A DNA stretch of 64,000 nt, taken from positions 1,922,001 through 1,986,000 of the forward strand of contig NZ_JACHYB010000001.1 in NCBI RefSeq assembly GCF_014192515.1. The letters are read 5' to 3'. The translations under genes were made by a program, and so were the position numbers. Under the pieces are notes generated by a model, which was not told the DNA's origin, searched no databases, and was given only the letters and a program-made list of their open reading frames with translations. Source of the stretch: Microbacter margulisiae. Lineage in GTDB: Bacteria; Bacteroidota; Bacteroidia; Bacteroidales; Paludibacteraceae. Numbering within the stretch: the stretch's first letter is position 1; every line of letters begins with the position of its first letter. Shown in pieces: positions 1 to 9,791 of the stretch.

Positions 1-55
1 TGTAATGCTCCATCAATTGTTCCGTGACACTTTCTTCAGCGGATACTACTTCCAT
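1..55 (-). CDS. N-terminus of an unidentified protein, cut by window edge
   Basis: Reading leftward from an ATG at 55-53, the reverse strand is open to the window edge and encodes MEVVSAEESVTEQLMEHY. Only 18 residues are visible, acidic and without a recognisable motif, so no function is given. A TAnnTTTG-type -7 element lies 20 bases upstream at 75-82, which supports a real gene start. It is divergent from trmB. Confidence 0.5.
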   Translation of the reverse strand, partial: MEVVSAEESVTEQLMEHY

Positions 56-74
56 GATGATTCGTTTTGAGTTG

Positions 75-82
75 CAAAAGTA
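75..82 (-). promoter_or_regulatory. -7 promoter element (TACTTTTG)
   Basis: The reverse-strand octamer TACTTTTG fits the Bacteroidota -7 consensus TAnnTTTG and sits 20 bases upstream of the ATG at 55. No clear -33 TTTG is seen at the expected distance, so the call rests on one element. Confidence 0.4.
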
Positions 83-263
83 GGAAAAATTTATGGGATT
101 GCGGACATGGCCAGCCATGAACTACATCTTATGAATGACTCAGTTACTCCTACCCCATTTTCACAACCAACACCCGGTTTATGTAACCTGACTCATTTGA
201 TTCTGATTGCCATTCATACCCTTTCTCCCGTTTAACAGATTTCCAAAAGGTCAAAAATATGCC

Positions 264-271
264 TATCTTTG
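264..271 (+). promoter_or_regulatory. -7 promoter element for trmB (TATCTTTG)
   Basis: TATCTTTG is a perfect TAnnTTTG match. Transcription would start near 276-279, upstream of the ATG at 292 but downstream of an in-frame ATG at 259. This decides the trmB start in favour of 292. Confidence 0.6.
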
Positions 272-291
272 TATCACATTTATTAAAGGCT

Positions 292-1050
292 ATGGGAAAG
301 AACAAGTTGCAAAAATTCAAAGATATAGAAGAATTTCCGCACGTGTTTCAAATGCCTTATTCGGAACTTGTTTCGGGTAAGGTTTTTGAGCAAAAAGGAA
401 AATGGCACGCTTTCTTTTCCAATGAACGCCCGATTGTGTTGGAATTAGGCTGCGGAAGAGGCGAATATACAGTCGGCTTAGCAGAACGTTTCCCTGAAAA
501 GAACTTTATCGGAGTAGATATCAAAGGGGCGCGGTTGTGGGCAGGCGCTAAGGAAGCTATTCAAAAGCAACTGACGAATGTAGCTTTTGTACGGACACAC
601 ATTGAACTTATCCCCTATTTCTTTGCTCAAAATGAGATTAGCGAGATATGGCTGACCTTTCCGGATCCACAAATGAAAAAACGTAACAAAAGGCTTACTT
701 CTACACGTTTGATGCAACAATATGAGCAAATCCTGGTTCCCAACGGAGATATTCATCTAAAGACAGACAGCGCCTTTTTATACACTTACACCCAGGAAAT
801 GGCAAAACTCAATGGGTTGCCGGTTATTAACGAACTGGAAGATATTGCTCCCATCGCCACGTCCGATCCTGTTTTGTCAATCCGTACCTATTATGAACAA
901 CAATGGATGGCGCGGGGCATTACCATTAAATACCTGCACTTCAAGCTGAAACATCCTGTTCAATGGGAAGAACCGGATATCCTTATTCCCCTGGATGAAT
1001 ACCGCAGTTATGGGCGTGAAAAACGAAGCGAGCTTCAACTGAGGGTTTAA
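292..1050 (+). CDS. trmB: tRNA (guanine-N7-)-methyltransferase
   Basis: SAM-dependent enzyme that makes 7-methylguanosine at position 46 of tRNA. The 252-residue product starts MGKNKLQKF, the usual start of Bacteroidota TrmB. A Rossmann SAM-binding motif ([10 protein letters not shown], residues 51-60) and the acidic loop VDIKG (75-79) are present, followed by the family motif [15 protein letters not shown]. The reading frame stays open to an ATG at 259, but the -7 promoter element lies between 259 and 292, so the longer form would begin before the transcript. The next gene follows after 51 bases on the same strand, so the two may be cotranscribed. Cytoplasmic. Confidence 0.93.
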   Translation: MGKNKLQKFKDIEEFPHVFQMPYSELVSGKVFEQKGKWHAFFSNERPIVLELGCGRGEYTVGLAERFPEKNFIGVDIKGARLWAGAKEAIQKQLTNVAFVRTHIELIPYFFAQNEISEIWLTFPDPQMKKRNKRLTSTRLMQQYEQILVPNGDIHLKTDSAFLYTYTQEMAKLNGLPVINELEDIAPIATSDPVLSIRTYYEQQWMARGITIKYLHFKLKHPVQWEEPDILIPLDEYRSYGREKRSELQLRV

Positions 1051-1101
1051 TCCCATCAGGAAGCGATTGTAAAAGTAAATATTTTAATAACATATGAATC
1101 T

Positions 1102-2166
1102 ATGACACTTTATCCAAAATTGATTTTAGATGCTCTTGTGCATGTCCGTTATCCCGGCACAGGAGTTGACGTGGTAACGGCAAACATGGTGGAGGACAAC
1201 ATTCGTATTGAAGGCAACAAGGTATCGTTCTCTTTAATCTTTGAAAAACCAAATGATCCATTTGTCAAATCAGTCGTCAAAGCTTGCGAACAAGCTATCC
1301 TGACATACGTTGGAGCAGAAGTTGAAATTGCAGGAAATATTACAGTAAAAATAAAAGAGGTACAACATACGGTGCCGGAAAAACCGTTACAGGGAGTAAA
1401 ACACATTGTAGCTGTTTTCTCAGGCAAAGGCGGTGTTGGAAAATCCACTGTAGCGGCCAACCTGTCTGTTGCCATGATGAAACTGGGATACCGGGTCGGC
1501 TTGCTGGATGCTGATATTTACGGGCCTTCTGTTCCGAAAATGTTTAACGTTGAAGATGCCCAACCTTTTGTTGAGAAAATCAATGGCAAAGATCTTATTG
1601 TCCCGGTTGAACAATACGGCATGAAAATCTTATCAATCGGATTTTTTGTCGACCGCACCAATGCACTGGTTTGGCGTGGAGCCATGATCACTACAGCCAT
1701 CAAACAATTAATCAACGATGCCAGTTGGGGCGATCTGGATTATCTTTTTCTGGATATGCCTCCGGGAACAGGAGATATTCCTTTAACGGTAGTGCAAACC
1801 GTAAAGCTATCCGGGGTTATTGTTGTTGGAACGCCACAGGAAGTTGCATTAGCCGACGTACGTAAAGGCGTCAACATGTTTACCAATAAAAATATTGATG
1901 TGCCTGTGTTAGGCGTAGTAGAAAACATGGCATGGTTTACGCCGGCAGAATTACCTAATAATAAATATTACATCTTTGGCAAAGAGGGATGCAAACGACT
2001 GGCAGAAGAAATGAAAGTACCTCTGCTGGCACAGATTCCTTTGGTGCAGAGTGTTTGCGAAAGCGGCGATGCAGGACAACCAATTGCGTTAAATGATGAA
2101 TCGCCGGTTTCTATAGCATTCACCGCATTAGCCAATAACGTGGATCACCTATTAAACAAAAAATGA
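1102..2166 (+). CDS. mrp: Mrp/NBP35-family iron-sulfur cluster carrier ATPase
   Basis: P-loop ATPase thought to carry and deliver Fe-S clusters to apoproteins. Residues 1-90 form a MIP18/DUF59-like domain. The deviant Walker A motif GKGGVGKST is at 108-116, and MPPGTGD follows in the nucleotide-binding core. Length (354 aa) is normal for Mrp. The region after VVENMAWF, where many Mrp/ApbC proteins carry a CxxC that bridges the cluster between subunits, here reads TPAELPNNKYYIFG and has no cysteine pair. That form is, to my knowledge, common in Bacteroidota. It lies in a run of same-strand genes from trmB to the CHU_C protein. Confidence 0.9.
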   Translation: MTLYPKLILDALVHVRYPGTGVDVVTANMVEDNIRIEGNKVSFSLIFEKPNDPFVKSVVKACEQAILTYVGAEVEIAGNITVKIKEVQHTVPEKPLQGVKHIVAVFSGKGGVGKSTVAANLSVAMMKLGYRVGLLDADIYGPSVPKMFNVEDAQPFVEKINGKDLIVPVEQYGMKILSIGFFVDRTNALVWRGAMITTAIKQLINDASWGDLDYLFLDMPPGTGDIPLTVVQTVKLSGVIVVGTPQEVALADVRKGVNMFTNKNIDVPVLGVVENMAWFTPAELPNNKYYIFGKEGCKRLAEEMKVPLLAQIPLVQSVCESGDAGQPIALNDESPVSIAFTALANNVDHLLNKK

Positions 2167-2208
2167 TTAGCGCGAAAGCCCTGATTGTTCAATTCAAAAA
2201 TAAAACAT

Positions 2209-2520
2209 ATGAAACCCGCATTAAATCTATTGCTGAAAATGGGTATTGCTGCCGGTTTGCAAGAACGGGACACTGTTGTTGACAAAATCAGCGATATCCT
2301 TCAGGACAAAATGGGAACAGACCCGGAGCGTGCACAAAAGATAGGCGAACAAATCCTTACCGGGTTGGAAGGAGTAAAAGAACAATTGTCTATCGAACAG
2401 ATCATTGACGGGTTAACCCGGAATGATGATGTGCTGACACACAAAATAGAAGAACTTACGCAGGCTATCAATCGTTTGAATGACAATCTGGATAAGATTT
2501 CCGGGACGAGCAAAAAATAA
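2209..2520 (+). CDS. Small helical protein of unknown function
   Basis: A 103-residue soluble protein that I do not recognise by name. It begins MKPALNLLLKMGIAAG, has predicted amphipathic helices throughout, and ends in a heptad-like stretch (EELTQAINRLNDNLDKISG) that could form a coiled coil. No signal peptide or cysteine is seen. The ATG at 2209 is preferred over an upstream in-frame TTG at 2185. It sits 42 bases after mrp and 32 bases before the secreted CHU_C protein, so it is probably cotranscribed with mrp. No role is inferred. Confidence 0.7.
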   Translation: MKPALNLLLKMGIAAGLQERDTVVDKISDILQDKMGTDPERAQKIGEQILTGLEGVKEQLSIEQIIDGLTRNDDVLTHKIEELTQAINRLNDNLDKISGTSKK

Positions 2521-2552
2521 GCATTCGGACTAACTGACAAACAGACTATTGA

Positions 2553-3812
2553 ATGAAAAGATTCCTATTACTTTTTGTGGTTTTATGCACGTATGGCATG
2601 ACATGGGCGCAATTTGTCGTCACGGGACAAGGGCGTGCCATTGAACTCACAGGAAGCAGTATAACGGGATTGCAATCTCTTTTTCTTTTCAATGGGATTA
2701 CTTCCGATAATCAGATAGTGTTCACAGGCCACGCCAACAGTTACCTGTGGACCAAATTTGACGGATCATTCGTAAGCAATCAATCCTCCATCGCCGTCGA
2801 AGATGAAACAGGATATATTTTGAATGCCGACGGGACAAAGTATTATATCTGGGTAATTGATTACCATAACTACCCTGTTCAATTGTCGGATATTTCACCT
2901 GTTAACGACGATGATCCCTGTTCTCAACTTTCATTGCAAATCTCAGGATCAATTCCACCATTACTCTACCGCGACTCATTAGGCGTAAGCCATCAATTAG
3001 CCCGTAAATTCACATTAACGTATAATGATGAAAGTTATACGAATGGCTCCTGGAACAATATTACACAAACTGAAACATTGACAGCTCCATTAACAACTGT
3101 CTCCGTCAGCGCTCCTTATTGTGATACCCAGTTTACTTTGTCGGGCGATCAATATGCAACGCAATTCGGCATGACGGCTCCAGCTATCACGTCTGCAACA
3201 TATTCCGCCGTACGCACCGAATCACATATGACAGGAACTATCGTAGAACGAACGGCCTTAAACGAAGCCGGACGAGAGACCGGAACATTGGAAGGATCTG
3301 CGCCGCTGAATGTCGATTTTGAAAGCAATGCCAACACGCCTGTTACCCAATTCTATGAATGGTATATTTATGACAATCAAACACCAGGCTCCTATTTGCG
3401 CTATACCGACACTAACCTGCGGTATATCTTCAATCAGGCCGGAACGTATAAAGTGGTGTTGATTGTCTCCAACGGACAAAATACATGTTCGTATAGCGAT
3501 TCACTCACAGTAACCGTAAGCACTTCATTTATAGACGTACCAAATGTATTTACTCCTAATGGAGATGGCATCAATGATCAATTCAGGGTCTCCTTCCGGT
3601 CAATCACCCAATTTCACATGTTGCTATATTCGTCATGGGCAGGAAAAGTGTTCGAGACAACGGATCCGGGACAAGGATGGGATGGCCGGGTAGGAAGAAG
3701 ACTCGCACCCCCTGGTGTTTATTATTACCTGATCACTGCAACTGGTGCAGATGGGAAACGTTACAAGCTAAAAGGCAGCGTAAGCCTGTTACGAAACAAG
3801 GGGGATAAATAA
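2553..3812 (+). CDS. Secreted protein with PKD-like domain and T9SS type B (CHU_C) sorting domain
   Basis: The 419-residue product has an N-terminal signal peptide (MKRFLLLFVVLCTYGMTWAQ), so it is exported by Sec. A PKD-like Ig fold occupies about residues 240-325 (VDFESNANTPVTQFYEWYI, then YIFNQAGTYKVVLIVSNG). The C-terminal 90 residues are a gliding-motility/CHU_C domain: FIDVPNVFTPNGDGINDQF, then GWDGR and APPGVYYYLITATG. This domain targets proteins through the type IX secretion system to the surface or medium. The central region is beta-rich and unrecognised. The product is likely a surface structural or adhesive protein; no catalytic motif is visible. Confidence 0.82.
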   Translation: MKRFLLLFVVLCTYGMTWAQFVVTGQGRAIELTGSSITGLQSLFLFNGITSDNQIVFTGHANSYLWTKFDGSFVSNQSSIAVEDETGYILNADGTKYYIWVIDYHNYPVQLSDISPVNDDDPCSQLSLQISGSIPPLLYRDSLGVSHQLARKFTLTYNDESYTNGSWNNITQTETLTAPLTTVSVSAPYCDTQFTLSGDQYATQFGMTAPAITSATYSAVRTESHMTGTIVERTALNEAGRETGTLEGSAPLNVDFESNANTPVTQFYEWYIYDNQTPGSYLRYTDTNLRYIFNQAGTYKVVLIVSNGQNTCSYSDSLTVTVSTSFIDVPNVFTPNGDGINDQFRVSFRSITQFHMLLYSSWAGKVFETTDPGQGWDGRVGRRLAPPGVYYYLITATGADGKRYKLKGSVSLLRNKGDK

Positions 3813-3831
3813 TTTTTGGGACACTACATTT

Positions 3832-4200
3832 ATGACAAACGGATTTTTGACGATCTTGATGCTTTCAATATCCAACATTTTCATGACCATCGCCTGGTAT
3901 GGACAATTAAAACTAAGGGAATATTCATGGTTTGAATCTCTTCCATTGTTTACAGTGATTTTGATGAGTTGGGGAGTAGCGTTTTTTGAATATTGTGTGC
4001 AGGTTCCCGCTAACCGCATCGGATTCAGGGAAAACGGAGGTCCTTTTTCCTTAATGCAATTAAAAGTTATTCAAGAGGTTATTACTCTGATTGTGTTTGT
4101 TTGTTTTTCAATGATTGTTTTCAAAATAACCATTCGATGGAATCATATTTTGGCAATGATTCTACTCATAGCGGCTGTCTATCTGGTTTTCAAAGAATAA
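3832..4200 (+). CDS. DUF486 / small DMT-like membrane protein
   Basis: A 122-residue inner-membrane protein with four hydrophobic segments (about residues 4-22, 35-52, 78-97, 102-119). The central sequence FFEYCVQVPANRIGF followed by FSLMQLKVIQEVITL is the hallmark of DUF486, a family related in size and topology to one half of a drug/metabolite transporter. The substrate is unknown. It starts 19 bases after the CHU_C gene and precedes terC on the same strand. Confidence 0.82.
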   Translation: MTNGFLTILMLSISNIFMTIAWYGQLKLREYSWFESLPLFTVILMSWGVAFFEYCVQVPANRIGFRENGGPFSLMQLKVIQEVITLIVFVCFSMIVFKITIRWNHILAMILLIAAVYLVFKE

Positions 4201-4245
4201 AAAACTTTGTCCGGTTTTATAATTGGATAAAATTCAACTATCGTA

Positions 4246-5301
4246 ATGCTCACTCACGAAACAACGTTTTTTATCTCATTCCTGGTATTGGTTATTGCCC
4301 TTTTATTCATCGATTTAGGTGTGTTTAACCGCAAAAGCCATGAGATTTCCATGAAAGAAGCGCTGCTATGGACCATTGTATGGATCCTGTTTGCCGGAGC
4401 TATCTACCTTTTTATACGGCTGGACGGCGATACCATTCACCACATTACAACGTTCGGCAGACTACAGGAAATCAACAGGCTACATGGGCATGAAATGCAT
4501 CTCAATCCGGCATTAGGACTTCAACCCAATCTTGAACTTTATCGTCAAACCATTTCCCTGCAATTTCTTACCGGATATCTTTTAGAATACTCTTTATCCG
4601 TAGACAATATTTTTGTAATGATCCTGCTGTTTCTAAGTTTCGGGGTACCCAAAGCCTATTATCACCGGGTATTATTCTGGGGAATTCTGGGAGCAATCAT
4701 CATGCGTTTTCTTTTCATTTATATTACGGCATCGCTCATTCAACAATTTGAATGGATTCTTTGGATCTTTGGCGCATTATTGATTTACTCGGGGATAAAA
4801 ATGTATATTGAACGCAACAAAGAAGAACATATTGAGGTCTCAAACCATCCGGTAGTAAAATTTTCGTCGAAACACTTCCGGGTCTTCCCTTCATTCGCAA
4901 AAGATGCTTTCTTCGTAAAACAAAATGGGAACTGGATGATCACTCCTTTGCTTTTAGTAGTTCTGGTCATTGAATTTTCTGATGTTATTTTTGCGGTTGA
5001 TTCTGTGCCGGCTATCTTTTCCGTCACCAAAGATCCTTTCATTGTTTTCACATCAAACATCTGCGCTATTTTAGGATTACGCTCACTGTTCTTTGTTGTT
5101 TCGCACGTAATCGGGTTATTCCATTACCTGAAGATCGGGTTGGCGGTATTACTCACTTTTATTGGCGTAAAAATGCTTCTTGACGGTATATTTCACTTAC
5201 CAATAAGCACATCGGCATCATTAGTCATCATCGTTGCCATTCTTGGCATCAGCATCCTGGCATCTGTCATTTTTCCTAAAAAAGCAACGACCCATCCATA
5301 G
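4246..5301 (+). CDS. TerC-family integral membrane protein
   Basis: The 351-residue protein has about eight hydrophobic segments and the TerC family signatures: LEYSLSVDNIFVMILLF in the first half and LLLVVLVIEFSDVIFAVDS in the second, each with membrane-embedded acidic residues that probably bind a metal. TerC proteins are linked to tellurite resistance in some plasmids and more generally to manganese export or metalation of exported proteins; the chromosomal Bacteroidota copies are not well characterised. Its stop lies one base from the stop of the convergent FAD/Fe-S enzyme, leaving no room for a separate terminator. Confidence 0.88.
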   Translation: MLTHETTFFISFLVLVIALLFIDLGVFNRKSHEISMKEALLWTIVWILFAGAIYLFIRLDGDTIHHITTFGRLQEINRLHGHEMHLNPALGLQPNLELYRQTISLQFLTGYLLEYSLSVDNIFVMILLFLSFGVPKAYYHRVLFWGILGAIIMRFLFIYITASLIQQFEWILWIFGALLIYSGIKMYIERNKEEHIEVSNHPVVKFSSKHFRVFPSFAKDAFFVKQNGNWMITPLLLVVLVIEFSDVIFAVDSVPAIFSVTKDPFIVFTSNICAILGLRSLFFVVSHVIGLFHYLKIGLAVLLTFIGVKMLLDGIFHLPISTSASLVIIVAILGISILASVIFPKKATTHP

Positions 5302-5302
5302 T

Positions 5303-8137
5303 TTATTGCGTCTTAGGCGTAGTGCATTGATCTACCAGATACACAATGGACATGTACGGAATCTTCCCGTTGGTAGTTAATCCTATCTCACAGGTGCGAC
5401 TGTTGGAATAGCCATATTTAATATCTGAAGATTCCAGTTGTGGAGCAAGTTTTCGCAGAGCATACCGGTTGACTTCCGGATGAGTAAATCCCTTGTCACC
5501 GGCAAATCCGCAACAACCCACTTCCTGGGGAACCAAAACCTCGCTGCTGCAACGATGTGCCAATTGAAACAACATATTTCCCAAATGCATTTTTGTCATG
5601 GAACAGGTTGTATGAATGGCGACAGGTTCATTTATAGGATGAAAATCAAGACGATTGACCAGAAAAGTCTCAATAAATTCGACCGGTTCATACAATTTCA
5701 AACGCTTTATCTTTTCACGCATTCTGTAAAGGCATGGACTTTGGTCGCATAGCACAGGATATCGTCCATTTTCGCTGGCTTTCAGTAATGCCTCTTCCAA
5801 ATCAAATGTTTTACGATCGGCAATATCAAACATACCTTTGCTTTCCCAAATCGTTCCGCAACATAAAGACTCCATTTTTTCAGGATAAATTACCTCATAC
5901 CCCGCTTTTTTCAGCAATCCATCCATCTTATCAGGCAGCGGAGTCTGGTCAGGATTCCCTTTTGCCACTCCCATCGTTTGATTGATACAACTTGGAAAAT
6001 AAACTACCTTCAACGGATTTTGTGTAATGACAGCCTCTTCCCTTTTCATTTTGTACGGTTTAGGCATAGCGGTAGTCCAAAGCGGAGTTCCCAGTTTATA
6101 CGCTTCATTAGCCACAAATGTCATTGCTTTACTCCCAAGCACATTATGAGCTGTATTGGCCAGAAAAAGCACCGAACGTAAGCCCGATTTTACGCCTGCA
6201 AAATGATTTGCCGTAAAATTACCAATCTGCCAACCAATACTATCTGATGGAAACTGTTTATGCCGCAGGTCATGTGTCAGTTCACCTGTATTGATTCCCA
6301 TCGGGCAAGAGGTGGCACACAGCCCGTCACCCGCACAGGTTACATTTCCGGGATATAGATATTCCCGTTCCAATTGTTGGCGTAACTTTTCATTTTCAAC
6401 GCTCTTCCTGAGTCTGGATATTTCGCGCTGAATCACAATTCGTTGCCGGGCAGACAAAGTGAATCCTGAAGTCAAACAGTTAATCTCGCAAAAGCCACAT
6501 TCAATACATTTATCAACATGCGGATTTGTCGGCGTAAACGACTTGAAATTCTTGAGATGCACGGTTGGATCATCATTAAAGATGACGCCCGGATTCAGTA
6601 TATTCTTCGGATCAAAAAGCTTCTTGATCCGTTTCATCACTTCAAAAGCATCACTGCCCCATTCACGTTCAACGAAAGGCGCCATATTGCGTCCGGTTCC
6701 ATGCTCGGCCTTCAGCGAACCGTCAAATTTATTTGTCACCAGTTCGACAACATCATTCATCAAATGTTCATACCGCTCAACTTCAGCGGGATCATCAAAC
6801 TGTTGATTAATAATAAAATGAAAGTTACCTTCTAGTGAATGACCATAAATCACCCCATCGGCATAGCCATGTTTCACTAAAATATGTTGTAATTCCGCTG
6901 TTGCTTCAGGCAAATCTTCCAAATGGAAAGCCACATCTTCAATGATTGTCGTGGTACCAGCAGGACGCATGCCACCTACGGAAGGGAAAATACCGGAACG
7001 CATCTCCCACCATGTTTTATAGACTGATGCATCATCCGTAAACTCAAAAGGCATTTCTGTATCGAAATCTCCAAGAACCTGAGAAATCTCCTGAATGTTA
7101 TCTTCTAACTCTTTGTGAGTATTTGCCTTTGTTTCAATAAGCAAGGCTGTCACTTCTTCCCCAAACAAGGGTAAATGTTCAGGCATTCCGGGTTTACCTT
7201 CCACCGACCGTAACGCTTTTCGATCCAGTAGTTCAGCTCCCACAGCCGATGTGTGTTTTATTTCTTGAACAGCGAGACAAGCCGTCCTGATATTCTTAAA
7301 GTAGACCATTGCACTGGCGCTAAACGGCAAGATTGCAGCCGTTTTCATGGTCACCTCAGACATGAACGCCAATGTACCTTCCGATCCCACCAAAAGATGA
7401 GCGATAATATCGAAAGGATCATCAAAAACCACTAATGGAAGCAGGTTAAGGCCTGTCACATTTTTGATGCTGTATTTATGAAGAATGCGCTCTTTCAGGG
7501 GTTGGTTATTGATCACTGTCTGGCGAATCTCTTCCAGTTCTTTCAAAAAAGATGTCCGTTCATTTCGAAAACGATTTTGACTTTGCTTATCTCCGGTATC
7601 CAATAAATAGCCATCCGCAAAAAGAATACGCGCTGAAACAAGCATTTTATCACTATTGGCATGCGTCCCGCAGTTCATCCCGGAAGCATTATTCATTACA
7701 ATGCCACCTACCATGGCCGACTGGAGTGACGCCGGGTCGGGCGTAAATTTCTTTCCGTATGGCTGAAGGATTTCATTAACACGCGCTCCAACCAAACCTG
7801 GTTGCATCGTAATTGTTTCAGCTTTATCATTCATTTTATAGCTTTCCCATAACTTCCCGGCCACTATCATCACGGAGTCACTCAGAGTTTGCCCTGACAA
7901 ACTGGTTCCCGCTGCACGAAAAGTGACAGCAACATTGTCCTGATAAACCGTTTGAAGGAGTTTCTGCATTTCGTCTTCATTCTTTGGAAAAAGAACTACT
8001 TCCGGAATATGCCGGTAACAACTGGCATCCGTCCCCCAGGCCAGTCGATGTATGTAATCTGTATAAATACGCTTAGAATTAATTATTTGATGTGATTTCT
8101 GGATAAATGCCACCTCACGTGAATTTGCAGTTTTCAT
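5303..8137 (-). CDS. FAD-binding and Fe-S oxidoreductase (D-lactate dehydrogenase-like, GlcD-GlpC fusion)
   Basis: A 944-residue fusion. Residues about 40-270 are a PCMH-type FAD-binding domain (AAGTSLSGQ at 75-83), and 275-520 the FAD oxidase C-terminal domain (EHGTGRN at 488-494). Then comes a ferredoxin-like pair of 4Fe-4S sites (CIECGFCEINC at 544-554; C601, C607, C611), and a GlpC/HdrD-like C-terminus with two CCG motifs (LCCGTIW and VGCCGFAGDKGF). This layout matches respiratory D-lactate or D-2-hydroxyacid dehydrogenases that pass electrons to quinone. The substrate cannot be set from sequence. The gene stands alone on the reverse strand, and no promoter element was found immediately upstream. 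Confidence 0.87.
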   Translation of the reverse strand: MKTANSREVAFIQKSHQIINSKRIYTDYIHRLAWGTDASCYRHIPEVVLFPKNEDEMQKLLQTVYQDNVAVTFRAAGTSLSGQTLSDSVMIVAGKLWESYKMNDKAETITMQPGLVGARVNEILQPYGKKFTPDPASLQSAMVGGIVMNNASGMNCGTHANSDKMLVSARILFADGYLLDTGDKQSQNRFRNERTSFLKELEEIRQTVINNQPLKERILHKYSIKNVTGLNLLPLVVFDDPFDIIAHLLVGSEGTLAFMSEVTMKTAAILPFSASAMVYFKNIRTACLAVQEIKHTSAVGAELLDRKALRSVEGKPGMPEHLPLFGEEVTALLIETKANTHKELEDNIQEISQVLGDFDTEMPFEFTDDASVYKTWWEMRSGIFPSVGGMRPAGTTTIIEDVAFHLEDLPEATAELQHILVKHGYADGVIYGHSLEGNFHFIINQQFDDPAEVERYEHLMNDVVELVTNKFDGSLKAEHGTGRNMAPFVEREWGSDAFEVMKRIKKLFDPKNILNPGVIFNDDPTVHLKNFKSFTPTNPHVDKCIECGFCEINCLTSGFTLSARQRIVIQREISRLRKSVENEKLRQQLEREYLYPGNVTCAGDGLCATSCPMGINTGELTHDLRHKQFPSDSIGWQIGNFTANHFAGVKSGLRSVLFLANTAHNVLGSKAMTFVANEAYKLGTPLWTTAMPKPYKMKREEAVITQNPLKVVYFPSCINQTMGVAKGNPDQTPLPDKMDGLLKKAGYEVIYPEKMESLCCGTIWESKGMFDIADRKTFDLEEALLKASENGRYPVLCDQSPCLYRMREKIKRLKLYEPVEFIETFLVNRLDFHPINEPVAIHTTCSMTKMHLGNMLFQLAHRCSSEVLVPQEVGCCGFAGDKGFTHPEVNRYALRKLAPQLESSDIKYGYSNSRTCEIGLTTNGKIPYMSIVYLVDQCTTPKTQ

Positions 8138-8798
8138 AGATATCTTAGCATTAAAATTTCGCTCGCGTGTCGCTGTAAAAGGCCTTCTCTACAATAAAGC
8201 AGATGCTGGAAAGCCAACACAAACAGACATGCAAAGTAACGGAAGAAAATAAAAAAACAGCACGCCAAAACAATTAAAATAATTATTCATATCACAAAAT
8301 ATCCTTTTATACAATTATTTTATTTGACACAATATTTCCATACCAGAAAACCACCCATGATATAACATAGAATTTCCGCATAACTACATTACTTTAGCCA
8401 TCTCACAAAACCGACATGTAACTATCAATAAATCTGATTATAATATCATGACACTTTACATCATACTTCAACGTTTACCCAAAATTTTTAGATTCCACAA
8501 AACAACAAGTCCAATACACGCAGCATTAATTTAACAGATAAATAAAAAGAATAAAAACACATCTGGTGTGTGAATTCTCATTTTCAATGTTTATTTTTGC
8601 ATGGCACAAAGATTACGTAACTTAAACAAACAAAATGCGACAACGACAGACCTTGATGCTAAAGAGTCAACGATAAACGAATCTATCCGATTTTACAGTT
8701 AATTATCTGATGATCACGCGCTATTGATCTTTTCATTAATGTTTGTATTTATAATATGCACATATTTTCATCTGACCATTAATAAATACATTAGCAAC
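8138..8798. other. AT-rich intergenic region before the salvage locus
   Basis: This 661-base stretch separates the divergent FAD/Fe-S enzyme from the first sugar kinase. It is strongly AT-rich with no ORF I can support and no RNA gene recognised. Its only interpretable element is a TAnnTTTG promoter match at 8592-8599, which would give the kinase mRNA a leader of roughly 190 bases. Confidence 0.5.
8592..8599 (+). promoter_or_regulatory. -7 promoter element (TATTTTTG) for salvage locus
   Basis: TATTTTTG fits TAnnTTTG. It is about 200 bases before the preferred kinase start at 8799. No good -33 element is seen, so the promoter may be weak or activated. Confidence 0.4.
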
Positions 8799-9647
8799 AT
8801 GAAATTAATAGCAGAAAGTGGATCAACCAAGACGGAATGGGTTTTAGTTGAAGGCATTTATGTAATTGAACATGCTTTTACAGAAGGATTAAATCCTTAT
8901 TTTCAGATCCGGCGTGAAATCAGTCGCTCCATCCGACTGCAACTTCCAGAAGCATTTTTCAAACGAAAAATTGATCAAATTTATTTTTATGGTGCCGGAT
9001 GTTCATCAGATGAAAAAAAAGAAATCATAAAATCTTCGCTGATAACACAATTTCGTGCTCCGGTGGAAGTAGAAAGCGATTTATTAGCTGCCGTTCGTGC
9101 TCTTTTCGGAAAGAAGACAGGATTGGGATGCATATTAGGCACAGGCTCAAATTCATGTTTTTATGACGGAGAAAAGATTATTAAGAATGTCTCTCCGTTA
9201 GGATATATCCTGGGTGACGAAGGTAGTGGTGCCGTATTAGGCAAGATGTTCTTAAGTGATTGCATGAAACACATTGCCCCCCAGGAGCTCGCAGACGAAA
9301 TGTATGAAAAATACCGTATCACGCCTTCGGATATTATGGAACATGTTTACCGACAGCCCTTCCCAAACCGGTTTCTGGCCACTTTTTCATTCTTCCTTCA
9401 TGATCATTTAGATCATCCATATGTTTCCGACCTTGTAAAGCAAAATTTCAGAAATTTCTTCTTGCGCAACATTTTACAGTATGATTATCAGGACTATCCG
9501 GTACATTTCATGGGGCTCGTCGCATTTCATTATGCGAATATTTTGCACGAAGTTGCTGCCGAATTTGGCGTTAAAATAGGGCAAATTCAAAAATCTCCAA
9601 TGTCTGGGTTAGTTAATTATCACACGCAAAGCATCCATTTAGAATAA
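8799..9647 (+). CDS. BadF/BadG-type amino-sugar kinase (MurNAc/GlcNAc kinase-like), copy 1
   Basis: ASKHA-fold ATPase of the BadF/BcrA family. The 282-residue product starts MKLIAESGSTKTEW, where SGSTKT is the ATP phosphate-1 loop. LGTGSNS and the GDEGSGA motif follow, as in N-acetylglucosamine and N-acetylmuramate kinases. The frame is open to an ATG at 8724, but those 25 extra residues are hydrophobic and absent from copy 2, so 8799 is chosen. A closely related copy lies 287 bases downstream. Context with murQ, an AmpG-like permease and namZ suggests phosphorylation of GlcNAc or MurNAc released from peptidoglycan. Which sugar it prefers cannot be read from sequence. Confidence 0.85.
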   Translation: MKLIAESGSTKTEWVLVEGIYVIEHAFTEGLNPYFQIRREISRSIRLQLPEAFFKRKIDQIYFYGAGCSSDEKKEIIKSSLITQFRAPVEVESDLLAAVRALFGKKTGLGCILGTGSNSCFYDGEKIIKNVSPLGYILGDEGSGAVLGKMFLSDCMKHIAPQELADEMYEKYRITPSDIMEHVYRQPFPNRFLATFSFFLHDHLDHPYVSDLVKQNFRNFFLRNILQYDYQDYPVHFMGLVAFHYANILHEVAAEFGVKIGQIQKSPMSGLVNYHTQSIHLE

Positions 9648-9791
9648 CAACCTCAACAAAAAAAACAGCAGAATCACAAAACATATTTTATATTATCGAA
9701 TGCTTTATAATAAATATATGTTTATATATAAGAAATCACATAAAAATATTTATTTATTTGTTTCCACTATTTGTATTACTTGAAATTGTTC

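Noticed and set aside
8724..8798. Extended N-terminus of the first sugar kinase
   Set aside because: The 25 extra residues are hydrophobic and absent from the paralogue; the family starts at MKLIAESGSTKTEW.
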